From assembly GCA_032622095.1 (NCBI GenBank), contig CP136067.1:55903899-55967898 (forward strand): DNA of 64,000 nucleotides, given 5' to 3'. Each line of letters begins with the position of its first letter. The stretch's first letter is position 1. The notes beneath the pieces were generated by a model that searched no databases, was not told the DNA's origin, and saw only the letters and a list, made by a program, of their open reading frames with translations. The stretch is from Siphonodentalium dalli. Lineage: Eukaryota; Mollusca; Scaphopoda; Gadilida; Siphonodentaliidae. Of this stretch, positions 1 to 12,100 are shown piece after piece. A program made the translations under genes and the position numbers.

Positions 1-58
1 TCACCAGATTTGCAGAAGCCTAATCTCTTGCAGGTGAAGCAAGGCTTGTAGCTCTTAC

Positions 59-167
59 CCGCTGTAGAGGAATTATGTCCTTATCTGTCATCTTCTTCCC
101 GTTGATAGGATCATTCATGTCAAGTTTAATTAGTTTCTCCACAGACTCCATCGTCACAACACTCCCT
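59..167 (-). CDS. NOSIP: NOSIP exon 8 (last exon in window)
   Basis: Codes for GSVVTMESVEKLI and MTDKDIIPLQR, the conserved C-terminal part of the second U-box half. The acceptor is TTTCAG before position 167. The donor at CGG|GTAAGAG ends the exon in phase 0. Read-through would give only a short unrelated tail and a stop, and the conserved glycine-rich tail does not follow, so a further exon is expected beyond position 1. Confidence 0.88.
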
Positions 168-3100
168 CTGAAAGTACATGGTGCATAAGCATGAATATAT
201 GTTAGGTACCAAATGTGGTAAATTAGACTACTTGTATCTGTGAGGGGGATTTGAGCATCTATGGACCTTTCCACACCTGTCAATCAAATAATTATTAGCA
301 GATATTTTCTACCAATCAGCAACTGAGCTGGTCATTTGCTGCATTGAAAATTCTTTGTTCATCCTAATTTTGATATCCGCTCATACTTTCAGGTCCCAGG
401 AGACCGGCGAACACAGGTTTTGCTGCCATACGTAAATTGTTTTTATTCCTGTCGGGTCATACTCAGACAGTGAAGGTTTGCAGATTTTGGTCGACTAACA
501 TGTTTTATACCAGAGCCATTTCCATTTCCACTTGGCATATTGGTAAAGTTCTGGTTATTACTTAAGGCTAAACAAATCAGTCAAATAATGAAAATTAGAG
601 TACAGTCCCCCCTTTAATATACTCACGATGTTCTGAGTGCTGCGATTGGAACAGAGTTTCCGAGTACATCATTGGTGACAGCACACACATATCTGGCCTG
701 TAATTATAGTTTAATGTTTTATTGAAAAGAAGTGATCAGCGATTATATAGGGCCTTGCCAATATTCAAAATATGATCAAATAAAATACTGAATTGAATAC
801 TGCACATTATTCGTGAATTGAATCAAATCGAATCAAATTAGCTGACCGGTAGCAATGGGAGGAACCGCGCTGAGAACTCCTGATAGACGTCGCCACTACG
901 CGATGTGTTATAGAATTTCTGGGTCAGCTTTGTTTACGTTGTGTTACTACTGTTGGCGCATACAAATCAGTTTAATACGAGTGACAATTATCGATCGATT
1001 GGACAATTGTGAGAACTGCAATGCCAACAAATTGTTGTGGACCGCTTTGTGGAAATGTCATAGTTGGACATCGATTCCCGAAAGATCAGAAATTGGGAGA
1101 AAAATGGATTTTTTGCAGTGAAATGGAATTTGCTGAATTCCAACAAACAATTATTCGACACCCGAAAGTCAGGTTGGAAAATCAGCTGTTTGTCGTGATC
1201 ATTTCCTACCATCTGACTACAGACAGACATTGAGGGGTGAACAAAAGATTAAAAAATTACTATGATTGATTGTGATTAATGTCGCGAGCGTGGACATTAA
1301 ATAATCTCGCCTGCATTCGTGGTACGAATATCGGAAAAGTTTAGTCTGACAGAACTATATTAATATTGTTACCACATCCGCTTGTTGTTCTGACCATGAA
1401 AATTAAATTTGACCCCACGATCAGAAAATAAGATCTATTTCTGGTAATAGTATATAGTATAATATGATTATGGGGTTATTTTTTGGGAACAATGTGGACA
1501 GAACTTTCAACATCTGTGATTGTTACTTCACCTGTTGAATTCCATCCTATCTTCTTACACCAAGGAACCCCATTGAGATAGCATTATATCGCGTACACAG
1601 GCAATGCGTTCTTTCCGTTTACACAGAGCAGTCGTGTTTTTATTCTCTTGTGGATTTAATTATTGTGTGTGTAGTTTAACTCGTGTTGTGTTGTTTTCTA
1701 CATCTTTGGATTTACTATTCTACCATGACTTCGGGTGGAAGTGATTCGGGAAGTTCATCAGACTCTGAACATTCGGGTGATTGTCTCACTCTTTGTCCTG
1801 GCCCTTATGAGATTGTTGATGCCACGGATATTCCGCTACCATCTGTTGACCCCTTGCTTTCGGGTCGCAGCCAGCCTAATAACGGCGATTCTCAGGCTGC
1901 CAATCTGCCTAACAAAGGCAGTATCTCCAAGCCTAAAAAAGGCACTGGTTCCAAGCCTAAACGAGAGGCCGATCACGATCGGCAGATGTTTAACCCATCC
2001 CTTGGCGATAGTAAATTGTTAAGATCAGAATCATAATCTTTTAATTTTGAATTATAGAGTATACTGTTATGATCTAAAGTAGTATATGACAAATGTACAT
2101 AATAACCAGTAATAACACAAATTATTGGAATGTATGAGTCAATATAGAAGGGTTAATATAACATCTAAACTCTAGAGCCTGTCACCACTATCATAGTGTG
2201 AGCAGTTCTATTCATGTTGTTGCAAATTGCCATGTGAGATATCAAAATAATATAATTATTTATTTAATGGAAAAGGTTAAAAGACATGGAATGGGTAAAA
2301 GGGGTTAAATCACCTATCTCTGCCCTGTTTGATCCAATGTAGTCCCATCATCCAAGGACTTAGAGAGCTCCATTGGTCTAGTTAAATAAATTCACCTGGC
2401 TAAGTTGTGGTTAAAAAGATAGCTAAATCAATTTATCCAATAATTCACTGTGTCTCTTATACAGACCTAACATATGAGGGCTATAAATAACTCTCAAAGC
2501 AATAAACTATATTGTCTTTTATCTTGCTCACAGAGAAGCAGGTATTCATTAATTGTAAGTTACTTGGGTTATAATCTGGATAATTCTTAGTTTAAAAAGG
2601 GCCATATCTCTGGTATAACAAATTGGATCTAACCCATATTCAAACTTGTTCTGTATTTTGAGTTGAGAAACTCACATACCAAATTTGGTTCCTATCAGAT
2701 GAAAAATGGTTGATTTATCGAAGTACATGTATGTGTGAATCATATGTCAAAGGACCATAACACCATTAAAAAAAATCCGATCAAACCCATATTCGAAATC
2801 AATCTGTATGTTGGTCTGAGAAACTCATACACCAAATTTGGTTCCAATCAGATAAAAAATGTTTGAGTTATGGCAGAATTCATGAATTCTAAGTCGAAAA
2901 AGGGCCATAACTCCGTAAAAAAAACTCCGATCAAACCCATATTCGAACTCGATCTGTATTTTGGGTCGAGAAACTCACATACCAAATTTGGTTCCGATCA
3001 GATAAAAAATGTTTGAGTTACGGCAGAATTCATTAATTCTAAGTCGAAAAAGGGCCATAACTCCGTAATAAAAAGTCGGATCAAACCCATATTCGAACTC

Positions 3101-6100
3101 GATCTGTATTTTGGGCCGAGAAACTCACATACCAAATTTGGTTCCGATCAGATAAAAAATGTTTGAGTTATGGCAGAATGCGTGAATTCTAAGTCGAAAA
3201 AGGGCCATAACTCTGTCAAAAAAAGTCGGATCAAACCCATATTCGAACTCGATCTGTATTTTGGGCTGAAAACCCCATATACAAAATTTGGTTTTGATCA
3301 GGTAAAAAATGTTTGAGTTATCGCATTACACGTAAAGTGTCTACGGACGGACAGACAGACGGACGGACAGACGGACGGACGGACGGACGCACGACGAGTG
3401 GTCAATCCGGACAACGACACTATGTTTACCATACATGGTATGGGTAAACATAAAAAGGCGATAACCGTTTATCTGACAACCAGTTGGCGCAGATGTATAC
3501 GGATCTGCAGCAGCAGAATGCCCTTGTGCTAGGCCTACTAAAAAAGAGAGAGAGAGGTCGTAGTCGCTCCTGTACGCCCGTTCCTAGGAAGCGGGCTCGG
3601 GCTGACCGTGTCTCGTCTGAGTCGGACGAAGAGCTTTTCTCCGATGTGGAGGTGTCTGGTGACTTCTTGGACGAAGTTGAGGAGTCTTTCACACAAGAGG
3701 ACGATTGTGGCGGCCCTCTAAGTGATCGCCTCGCCCGGCTGGCCACTAAGGCATTTCAGCGTCAGGGGCTAAGCTCCGAAAAACGGAAGTTGTTGACAGA
3801 GCGTTACAAACGCCCGAAAAACTGTGACGAGTTCCGAGGGGTTAAAGTCAACCCGGAAATCTGGAACACGTTGCCTTCTTCAACCAGAAAAGTGGATGTA
3901 TCCATCCAACATGCCCAACAGTCGCTGCTTCATGCTACCTTTCCGGTTCTGGCGGCAGTCAACACGCTGACAGAGAAGGCGAACTTGCAGCTGGCATTGG
4001 CCCCGTCCGAATTTAAGGATATATCAAAAGCGGTGTTTGATACCATCAGCTTTATTGCTGACGCTCACTGCTCCCTCAATGGGCATCGTCGCGAGCTGAT
4101 TCGACCCCACCTTAATTACCGCTACCGTAGCATTTGCTCCAAGAGCGACACATCGGAAATTTCATCCCTTCTGTTCGGGGATGACATCACTCGGAAGATT
4201 CGGGACATCTCCGAGGTGAGCAAAGTACAGAGCCAGCTCTCATACGACACTAAGGACTCTGGTACCTTTAAGGGCAAACAGCGTTCTGGAAATTCAAAAA
4301 ACTTCCAAGGCGGGGCATCCCGCTCTTGGGGTGCTCCGAAACAGCAGGGCTACAACAAAAACTACAAGCAGTACAACAAGTATCGCAACGACCGACCCTC
4401 CAAAAAGGAGACAAAACGACAATAGCTCGCACAGGGGTAAGTGACCTCACTTCGTTCAGGGCTGGTAACATTGCATTGCATATTCCTTTTTGGACCTCAA
4501 TCACTTCAGATGAGCAAATTCTGAGTTGGGTCAGAGGCGTTACCTTGCAATTTGATAATCCACCTCCATTGCGTTCGCGTTGTGGCCTTCATACTACTTT
4601 CACGCAACAGGAGGTGGTCATAATCAACCAGGAAATTAGCCAATATATTCACAAAGGCATTGTGTCGCCGTGTGCTCCTATAACCGGTGAATTTTTCGCT
4701 AACATCTTTCTGCGTGCCAAGAAAAATGGCAAATATCGCATTATTCTGAATCTAAAAAAGTTGAATGAGCACATTACTTACACTCACTTCAAAATGGAAG
4801 GGTTAATTGATGCTCTTAATATGATCACACCTGGTTGTTTCATGGGGTCTGTTGATCTTACTGATAGCTATTATAGTGTTAATGTAGTCCCTGCATCAAG
4901 GAAGTATCTTCGGTTTCACTGGCAGGGCCAGCCTATGGAGTTTAATTGCCTCCCGAATGGCTATTCTGATGCTCCTCGAATTTTCACCAAATTGCTTAAA
5001 CCTCTCTTCGGCCATCTTCGGGAGAAGGGGTTCCAGTCTGTGGTTTATATTGATGATTCATATCTCCAAGGGGTTACCGCTGTTCAATGCGCTAACAATA
5101 TCACAGAAACGGTGAAAACACTCACTGCTGCAGGTTTTTTCATTAATCATGACAAATCTGTGCTAGTACCCTCACAGCAAATTACGTTTCTGGGGTTTGT
5201 TCTTGATTCTGTCTCCATGACCATTAGAGTTACCTCTGACAAGGCAGATAATATCGCAGCCATATGTTCGCGATTAGTTTTAAAACCGACCCATGTGAAA
5301 ATCAGGCTTCTTGCGGAATTAATAGGGCACCTGGTTAGTGTATTGCCCGGTATTAAATTCGGTCGGCTCCATTATCGCCATCTCGAGTGTGCTAAGATTA
5401 GAGCGTTATGTTTGTCTCGTGGGAACTTTGACAACTTCATGAACTTGGACTCAGTAGTCCTGCCCCAGTTACAATGGTGGATTGATAATATTCATACAGC
5501 CTTTAACCACCTGCGCCTCCACCTGTGACTCTGCACATGCAATCCGACAGCTCCCTTTCTGGATGGGGAGGGTTATGTCCTGGTCGGGACTTACAGGCCA
5601 GCGGTCGTTGGGACTCAACAGAACAGGCAGTCCATATTAATGCACTGGAGCTCAAAGCTGCCCTTTTAACTCTTCAAGCGCTCTGTGCAGATGTGACTGA
5701 CACACACATCCGTTTGGAAATGGATAACTCAACAGCGGTTGCCTATATCAATAATATGGGTGGTTGCCGCTCTGCCACTTGTAATGACATCACCATTGCC
5801 ATCTGGGAGTGGTGTGGCGCCAGTAATAACTGGATTACAGCAGCACACATTCCTGGTAAATTAAATGTTCATGCAGACAAACTGTCACGTGAATTCCACG
5901 ATAACACCGAATGGAAACTACATTTACTGCGCTTCAACGAGCTCAACGATCGATATGGTCCATTTGATTTTGACATGTTTGCATCTCGTATTAATTATCA
6001 ACTAAAGCCATATGTAGCCTGGAAACCAGACCCCGAGGCGCAATTTATCGATGCTTTTTCGATTGCCTGGACAGACTTATATTGTTATCTTTTTCCGCCT

Positions 6101-9100
6101 TTCAGCTTGATCTCCATGGTACTAGCCAAACTTATCGCCGACCGAGGTTCGGGTGTAGTGGTTGTACCCCTTTGGCCGACACAACCATGGTTCCCCACTC
6201 TACAAGCCCTGATGATCGACACACCTATTGTATTCCGTCCTTCAACAAACCTGTTGGGGTTACCACACGACAGCGCAGCTCGGCATCCGTTGTTCCGGAA
6301 ATTAAAACTTTTTGGTTGTCCTTGCTCGGCCAAAAATTACAACAGCAGGGGGTTCCACCTGCCGCACGTGACTTAATTATGGCTTCATGGAGAGTGAATA
6401 CTCACAAACAATATTCTACTGCCATTCGTAAGTGGGTAACTTTCTGTGTGAATCGAGAAATCAGCTTTCTTCAGCCTACTACGATTGATGTGTTGACTTT
6501 TCTCGCTGGACTCAATGAATCTGGTGTAGCATACAGTTCCATCAATTCTTGTCGGAGTGCATTATCTGCGCTTTTACCTAAACTGGATGGTTGGGATATA
6601 GGTAAACACCCACTCGTTATTCGTCTCATGCGTGGGATCTTTAATAAGAAACCGATGCTGCCACGCTATGCCAGGACATGGGACGTCCAGCTGGTGTTTA
6701 ATCATTACCGTCGGTCAGATGAGGCTAATGACCTTTCTCTAGCACGCCTGTCAAGGAAATTAGCTCTGTTGTTAGCGCTGGTGTCTGCTCAGCGGGTGCA
6801 AACGTTACATGTGTTGTGCCTTTCAGCGATCAACTTTTCTGACAATGAATGCGTTATCTCAATTCCGGAAATTATCAAACATACCACTGCCAGGCGCCAT
6901 CAAGCTCTGCTGTGTATAAACGCCTTCCCGGATAGCACAGTATGTGTCTTTCGACATTTAAAACTATATATCAGCCGCACTTCTACAATCCGGAATTCCA
7001 ACGATCACTTGTTTCTAAGTTACATTAAACCACATGGGCATGTGAGTGCCTCTACCATAGGCCGATGGATCAAAGACGAACTGGCGACATGTGGTGTCGA
7101 TACTGCAGTTTTTTCTGCACACTCAACGCGGTCGGCCGCTGTTTCAGCCGCATGTCGCGCTGGACTTGACATACATTCAATTCTAACAGCTGCAGGGTGG
7201 TCCAATGAATCCACCTTTCAAAAATTTTATAATAAGCCTGTGGTTCGTAAAATGTATTCCACAGCAGTACTCCAAACCACAGACACTGACAATGCGTAAC
7301 TTTCATTCTGTATATATTATATTAGCCACACTTGTTCTAGTGTCTTTTGTCATACATATTACATGTATATATGCTATAAGTGTCTCAATTAAGCTTTATT
7401 AAAGCTGCCATTTATCTGAACCTGTCTTTTATAGACCAGTTGTTCCTTTTGAACCTACCTGAATGTACCCCGCGGTGAAGTCTCAATGGGGTTCCTTGGT
7501 GTAAGAAGATAGGATGGAATTTATCAATTAAACAAGGCTTACCTGTAAGGTGAAGTTTGTTTGTAATTCCATCCTATCTTCTGGAACCTAGGGACCACAT
7601 TCCCTTCCCGAAATGGACCCTCCCGATATGTGGTCCCATTGCCGGGGTACCTTCAGCTTTAAAGATTGCCTGTGTACGCGATAGAATGCTATCTCAATGT
7701 GGTCCCTAGGTTCCAGAAGATAGGATGGAATTACAAACAAACTTCACCTTACAGGTAAGCCTTGTTTAATTGATAAATCAAATGTACACATAAATTATGT
7801 GTCCGCTGAGTATACTTATGTTTATGCATGCACATTATAGTGCATAATATATATGTTCCGGACTGCTAGCCATAAATATAAATGATGATCGTGTTAATAT
7901 GTTGTTATAAAATATTATCTAACCAAGTGCCTGAGGCCAGGCTTGGGTGTGATAACTCTTCACAACTATTGTTTATCTAAGTGACTACCATCGGTCCCCA
8001 GAACAAAATTTACCACACCCCCAGTAATACTTAATCCTATAGGATTAAGTATTATTGGGGTGGGGTCAATTTTTTTCTGGGGATCTGTGGTGACTGCACA
8101 CATGAGCAAAATGTTGGATTTAATTGAATTCTTTATTATTATCTAATTTAAATATAGTATACTCATAACAAGTTACAAAACATTGAAAATGCACATATGT
8201 ATATACAATATGCACTAATTCCATGGGACATGTATACTAATAAATCAATAAATCAATATTCAAACCAAACAATATTTACAGAACCAATATACACACATAC
8301 TACATGTAGTATTAGATGTGCCTCGCATATGCCTCGAAAATACAAGATAAATTAAAATATTTGTTTTACATAGGGATTTTGTATTGAATCAAGTACCAAG
8401 TAAATGTATAGAGACTTATAGAACTAAAACGCGTTCTCATCCACATACCAAGTAATTCAGGACAGTAATTGTTTTGAGATCGTAAATTAAGGTGGAATAA
8501 TATTGGGCTCCAAAGTTACCCAGGTTAAACAAATCTCACAATATGAATGCGATATAAAGTTACTCAGTGAAATACTGTTCAGTTTTGTCAAGTAATAGCC
8601 CTCGTTATAAGCATAAATTAAAAAAATATTAGTATACTGGAGGTGGTCATTTTGATCGCAAAATATGAATATGTTGTTGTTATAAAACATGAAATGTTAT
8701 TAATCTACCAGTAGGTAAGTTTATCACAATTATACCCAACCTGAGTAACTTTATCACAATTTCGGGAACCTGAGTACTTCGTCACAAAAAAAAACCGATG
8801 AGTGACCAATTCAACCCAAATAAATTGGGCAGAATAGTAGTACAGGGGTGAAATTCGCATAACATAAACAAACAAATGAATAATTATTTCTGTTAAATGG
8901 TATATTATATGCCATATAACAACCATTGAGTGGAAAAATATACGCTAGAATTATTCCTCACGAACTTGCAAAGTGTAACACGATGGGTTTTATTTTTATT
9001 TTTTTTCTGCCCATAGACTGACATAGTAAGCATGGCTTATCATACCATCCCAGGTCCAGAAAATGTAAGGAGAACTTTGTAATGGATATAAACTAATATA

Positions 9101-12100
9101 ATCTCATATAAAGAATGACAAATTATGACATTGTACTACCCGTACATCATATAGGCATTACCTAGAATGTTATATATATATATATTGATATGATTTCAAT
9201 ATCGGCACAATCGATTTAAACAACACCAGATATCTGATTCATATGAAAATAAAGAGCGTAAATACAGTCGAAACAAAAAGATAAAGTGATCTTCCAAACT
9301 ATCATAGAATGTCTTGGTTCACTTATTCTGCTAATTAGAGACTGTATATGTACCGCAATGGATGATAGACAATAAAACTTTTAAAAAACATGGCCAATAT
9401 TCACCGATTGTCAAACTGAGTTTTTATTGAGTTCCGGTTTGCGTTCTGAATTTGTTTTTTATACCTTTTCGATTGATCTTTCAATATCCAGCTTCCTGCT
9501 GACCACACATCGAAGTATTCAACACATTTTACCAATAAACTAGTGGGGTTTGGCGACAATATACAGGATAGTTATCGTTGCCAATGGTATTTTGTTGAAT
9601 ACCCACACATACACCGTTCTATTTAGCTCCTAATCGATATTTGAAACATAACTAATTTCCATGATACAGTTTCATATTTTTGTATTAAGCGTTTAAAACT
9701 ATGCTGGGATACAAATCGTAATAAAATGGTCCAACACATGCCATTTTTTCCGATGCGGTAGGGCCCGACGAAGGTTCGAGATTCGATTCGATTTTGAATC
9801 TTCCGTTCCAATTCGATTCGAAAACGGTCGTGTGATTCGGGATATTTTGAATCGTTGTATACAAGTCCTTTATCACCGAGAATAGACTGCATTATATATA
9901 AAAAACATTAATTATATCCCCAATACTTAACCTGAGGCTCCTTCCACGACCATCTGGGACCTCCGTGGTCCAATATGTATAGGGTAAGTTATCCAATAGC
10001 CCACTGCTCATATATATATTGGCCTCCCAGTCCCAGCGCTGGTTAGTCGTGGCAGGTCGGTGGGTTATATACTCGTGCAACCTGCTGGTAGGTCTGTGAT
10101 GGTTCGCGTGTTCATCACGGTTGTACGATAATCGTAGGGCACACGGGTTTCCTCCACCACCTAAAACCAGCAATGTCGCGAATTTGCCCGGCACCAGCTG
10201 CGGAAGCGAGTAATTTCTTCTGGGACATATTTGAATGTCGGTATTTGACATTCTTACCAGAAAAACCTATATTGCTTTACTCAGCTCAATCAAATAATAC
10301 ATTTTTTTTAATTTAAAACTTAACACGATATAAATATATTAAATAAACATTTTGGCCTCCAACATGTCATGTCCAAATCCGATCAACATCTTTATACAGC
10401 ATATGTTATCCGGGAAATGGAATGTGGTTCACCATTTAGCTTTCATGATAACTCAACTGATCCGATGGACAGGCCCAAGTTGGGATACTACACATAGTTC
10501 CTGTAATCCCGTTTGGGTATGCGCCATTCCCAAGTCACGATGTGCAATTTTGATTTTGATATCGCGCGTACCTGCTGTGCATGACAGGGTGAGGCGTACA
10601 TGCACAGAAGAGTTTCTGTTTGCAATGACTCGAATCAGACTCCAAAGTAACAAACTACTTACTTACACGAAGTTCACGCATAGTGGCAGTGTCACAAAAC
10701 ATGAAATGATGTCGTGCCATTCTCATATATTAAACTGTTTAAAACTGTGATTAAATACTGTTCATATCATGTCATAGAAATTAAGTTTAATGAACATCCT
10801 TCGTAATCTTAGTTATTTCACTGACGTTATAAAATTATCGGACATTTGCCCCCCCATTTGTGCTCGTACCTCCCACTGATCGGTACCGCCAATCTAATAA
10901 AGTGTTTGAAAAAGATTCGATTCGATTTCGAATCATTATCATGATTCAATTCAAGATTTGATTCGACGTTAAAATTGCCGATTCGTCGGGCTCTACGATG
11001 GGGCTATGCCTGAGAATCAAAACCCTTTTTTTTTTTTGGCCTAAAGTATGATGTTTATCAAAACATACCTGCTTGGTTATGAGTGATTTCTTGCTATCGC
11101 CATCTTTAATAGCAGTGAATTTGATTGATATGAGATCCTTCATCTTAAGTACATTTTGACTCATTGGACACCTAACTTTCTCTTCCTGAAATAGATGATT
11201 AAATATTCTTATTATACCCAAATAATTTTTATTAGGGCCCTGTGAATCTGTGGTTTTAATTTTGAATTGAATCGTTGTCTTGAGTGTATCAAGAGTGAAG
11301 ATATGGAACAGTTCGGAGAACACTTAAATCGGTAGGCATAACAAATTGAAAACATCATACAGACAAAGATTGTCAATGGATATTTTATTATCTAACCACA
11401 TTATCGCGTCTTTTGTGCAACTTACCATCCACTTCTAATGTTATGATATCAGATGCAACAAGAAAGACAAGACAGTATTACTAGAATATGCAGGCAATAC
11501 ATTTTCGTCATAAATACAGATAGATGTGACTGCAATGAGTGACAGATGGGGAGTACCGGTAACACTATTTAATGTGATTCTGAACTTTCACATTCTAAAA
11601 GAAAAAAACAACAACAGTGAGATCAGTACAATCCATAGGAAAGCACCTAGCGGAAATGCAGCTTTTTATTCCGACTTTCTATGACAAATTTTTTGCAGAT
11701 TTCCCTAATTTTACAAAAGAATTGTTGGGTGTGAAAATAACATTTCATGATTCAGTGTTGTAGTCTGGCAGCCAAACTACTTTTTTTGGCATGACCTATC
11801 ACAACAGTCTGAAGGCCTTAGTGGTGTTGTTAATATTCCAATTTCAATGCAACACGCCCAGACAGTAGTGATCAGCCATTTGCCCCAATAAATATGAAAT
11901 TGCCTGAAAAATAATGCCAACGGCTTAAAAATGGCCCTGAGTAATTTTCTATAAACAAAAGAAACCATCTCTCATAGCGTTGTCGAGACATGCGTAGCAG
12001 CCGGGTACTTGAAAAAATACATATCCTGGATCAACTATCAAAAGAGTTGCACCTTGCTTGCTGAAGGTTTGAATATTCTCTGGAAACGGGCATCAAGTAT

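Larger units (their letters stand above)
2011..3456 (+). mobile_element. Non-autonomous tandem-core element inserted in DIRS ORF1
   Basis: Flanked by a 7-bp direct repeat GGCGATA (2004-2010 and 3457-3463). The first ~600 bp have no visible coding content. The core at about 2600-3340 is five imperfect ~150-bp units marked by GGGCCATAACTC and ACCAAATTTGGTTCC. After it come GGAC-rich repeats and a short palindromic end (ACCATACATGGTATGGGT). No transposase is present. A second, inverted copy lies at 48290-49050. Confidence 0.75.
1538..7777 (+). mobile_element. DIRS1-like tyrosine-recombinase retrotransposon, structurally complete
   Basis: The element has the DIRS1 architecture. Non-identical inverted terminal repeats lie at about 1538-1605 and 7669-7777, and an internal complementary region at 7480-7602 repeats both extreme ends in inverted order. 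It codes for a gag-like ORF1, reverse transcriptase, RNase H plus the DIRS-specific linker domain, and a tyrosine recombinase. DIRS elements copy by reverse transcription and integrate a circular DNA with the recombinase, leaving no target duplication; none is seen. It sits antisense in NOSIP intron 6. Two breaks are visible: another element inserted at 2011-3456 inside ORF1, and a frame change between RT and RNase H near 5507-5528. Confidence 0.9.

Noticed and set aside
1-58. A last NOSIP exon starting near 32 (GFCKSG-like reading)
   Set aside because: It would need an intron of only about 30 nt and a weak acceptor; the exon beyond the window edge is more plausible.
7480-7777. Reading the 85-bp inverted repeat as a separate foldback MITE
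   Set aside because: It is fully explained as the DIRS internal complementary region plus right terminus.
10140-10250. Possible tRNA or structured RNA in a GC-richer stretch
   Set aside because: No cloverleaf or A/B box pair could be drawn.
9892-10251. 119-codon minus frame
   Set aside because: Mixed composition without motifs; inside a non-autonomous element; no related sequence known to me.
10352-10750. 132-codon plus-strand frame inside the hAT-like element
   Set aside because: No recognisable domain, overlaps a minus frame of similar length, composition not convincing.
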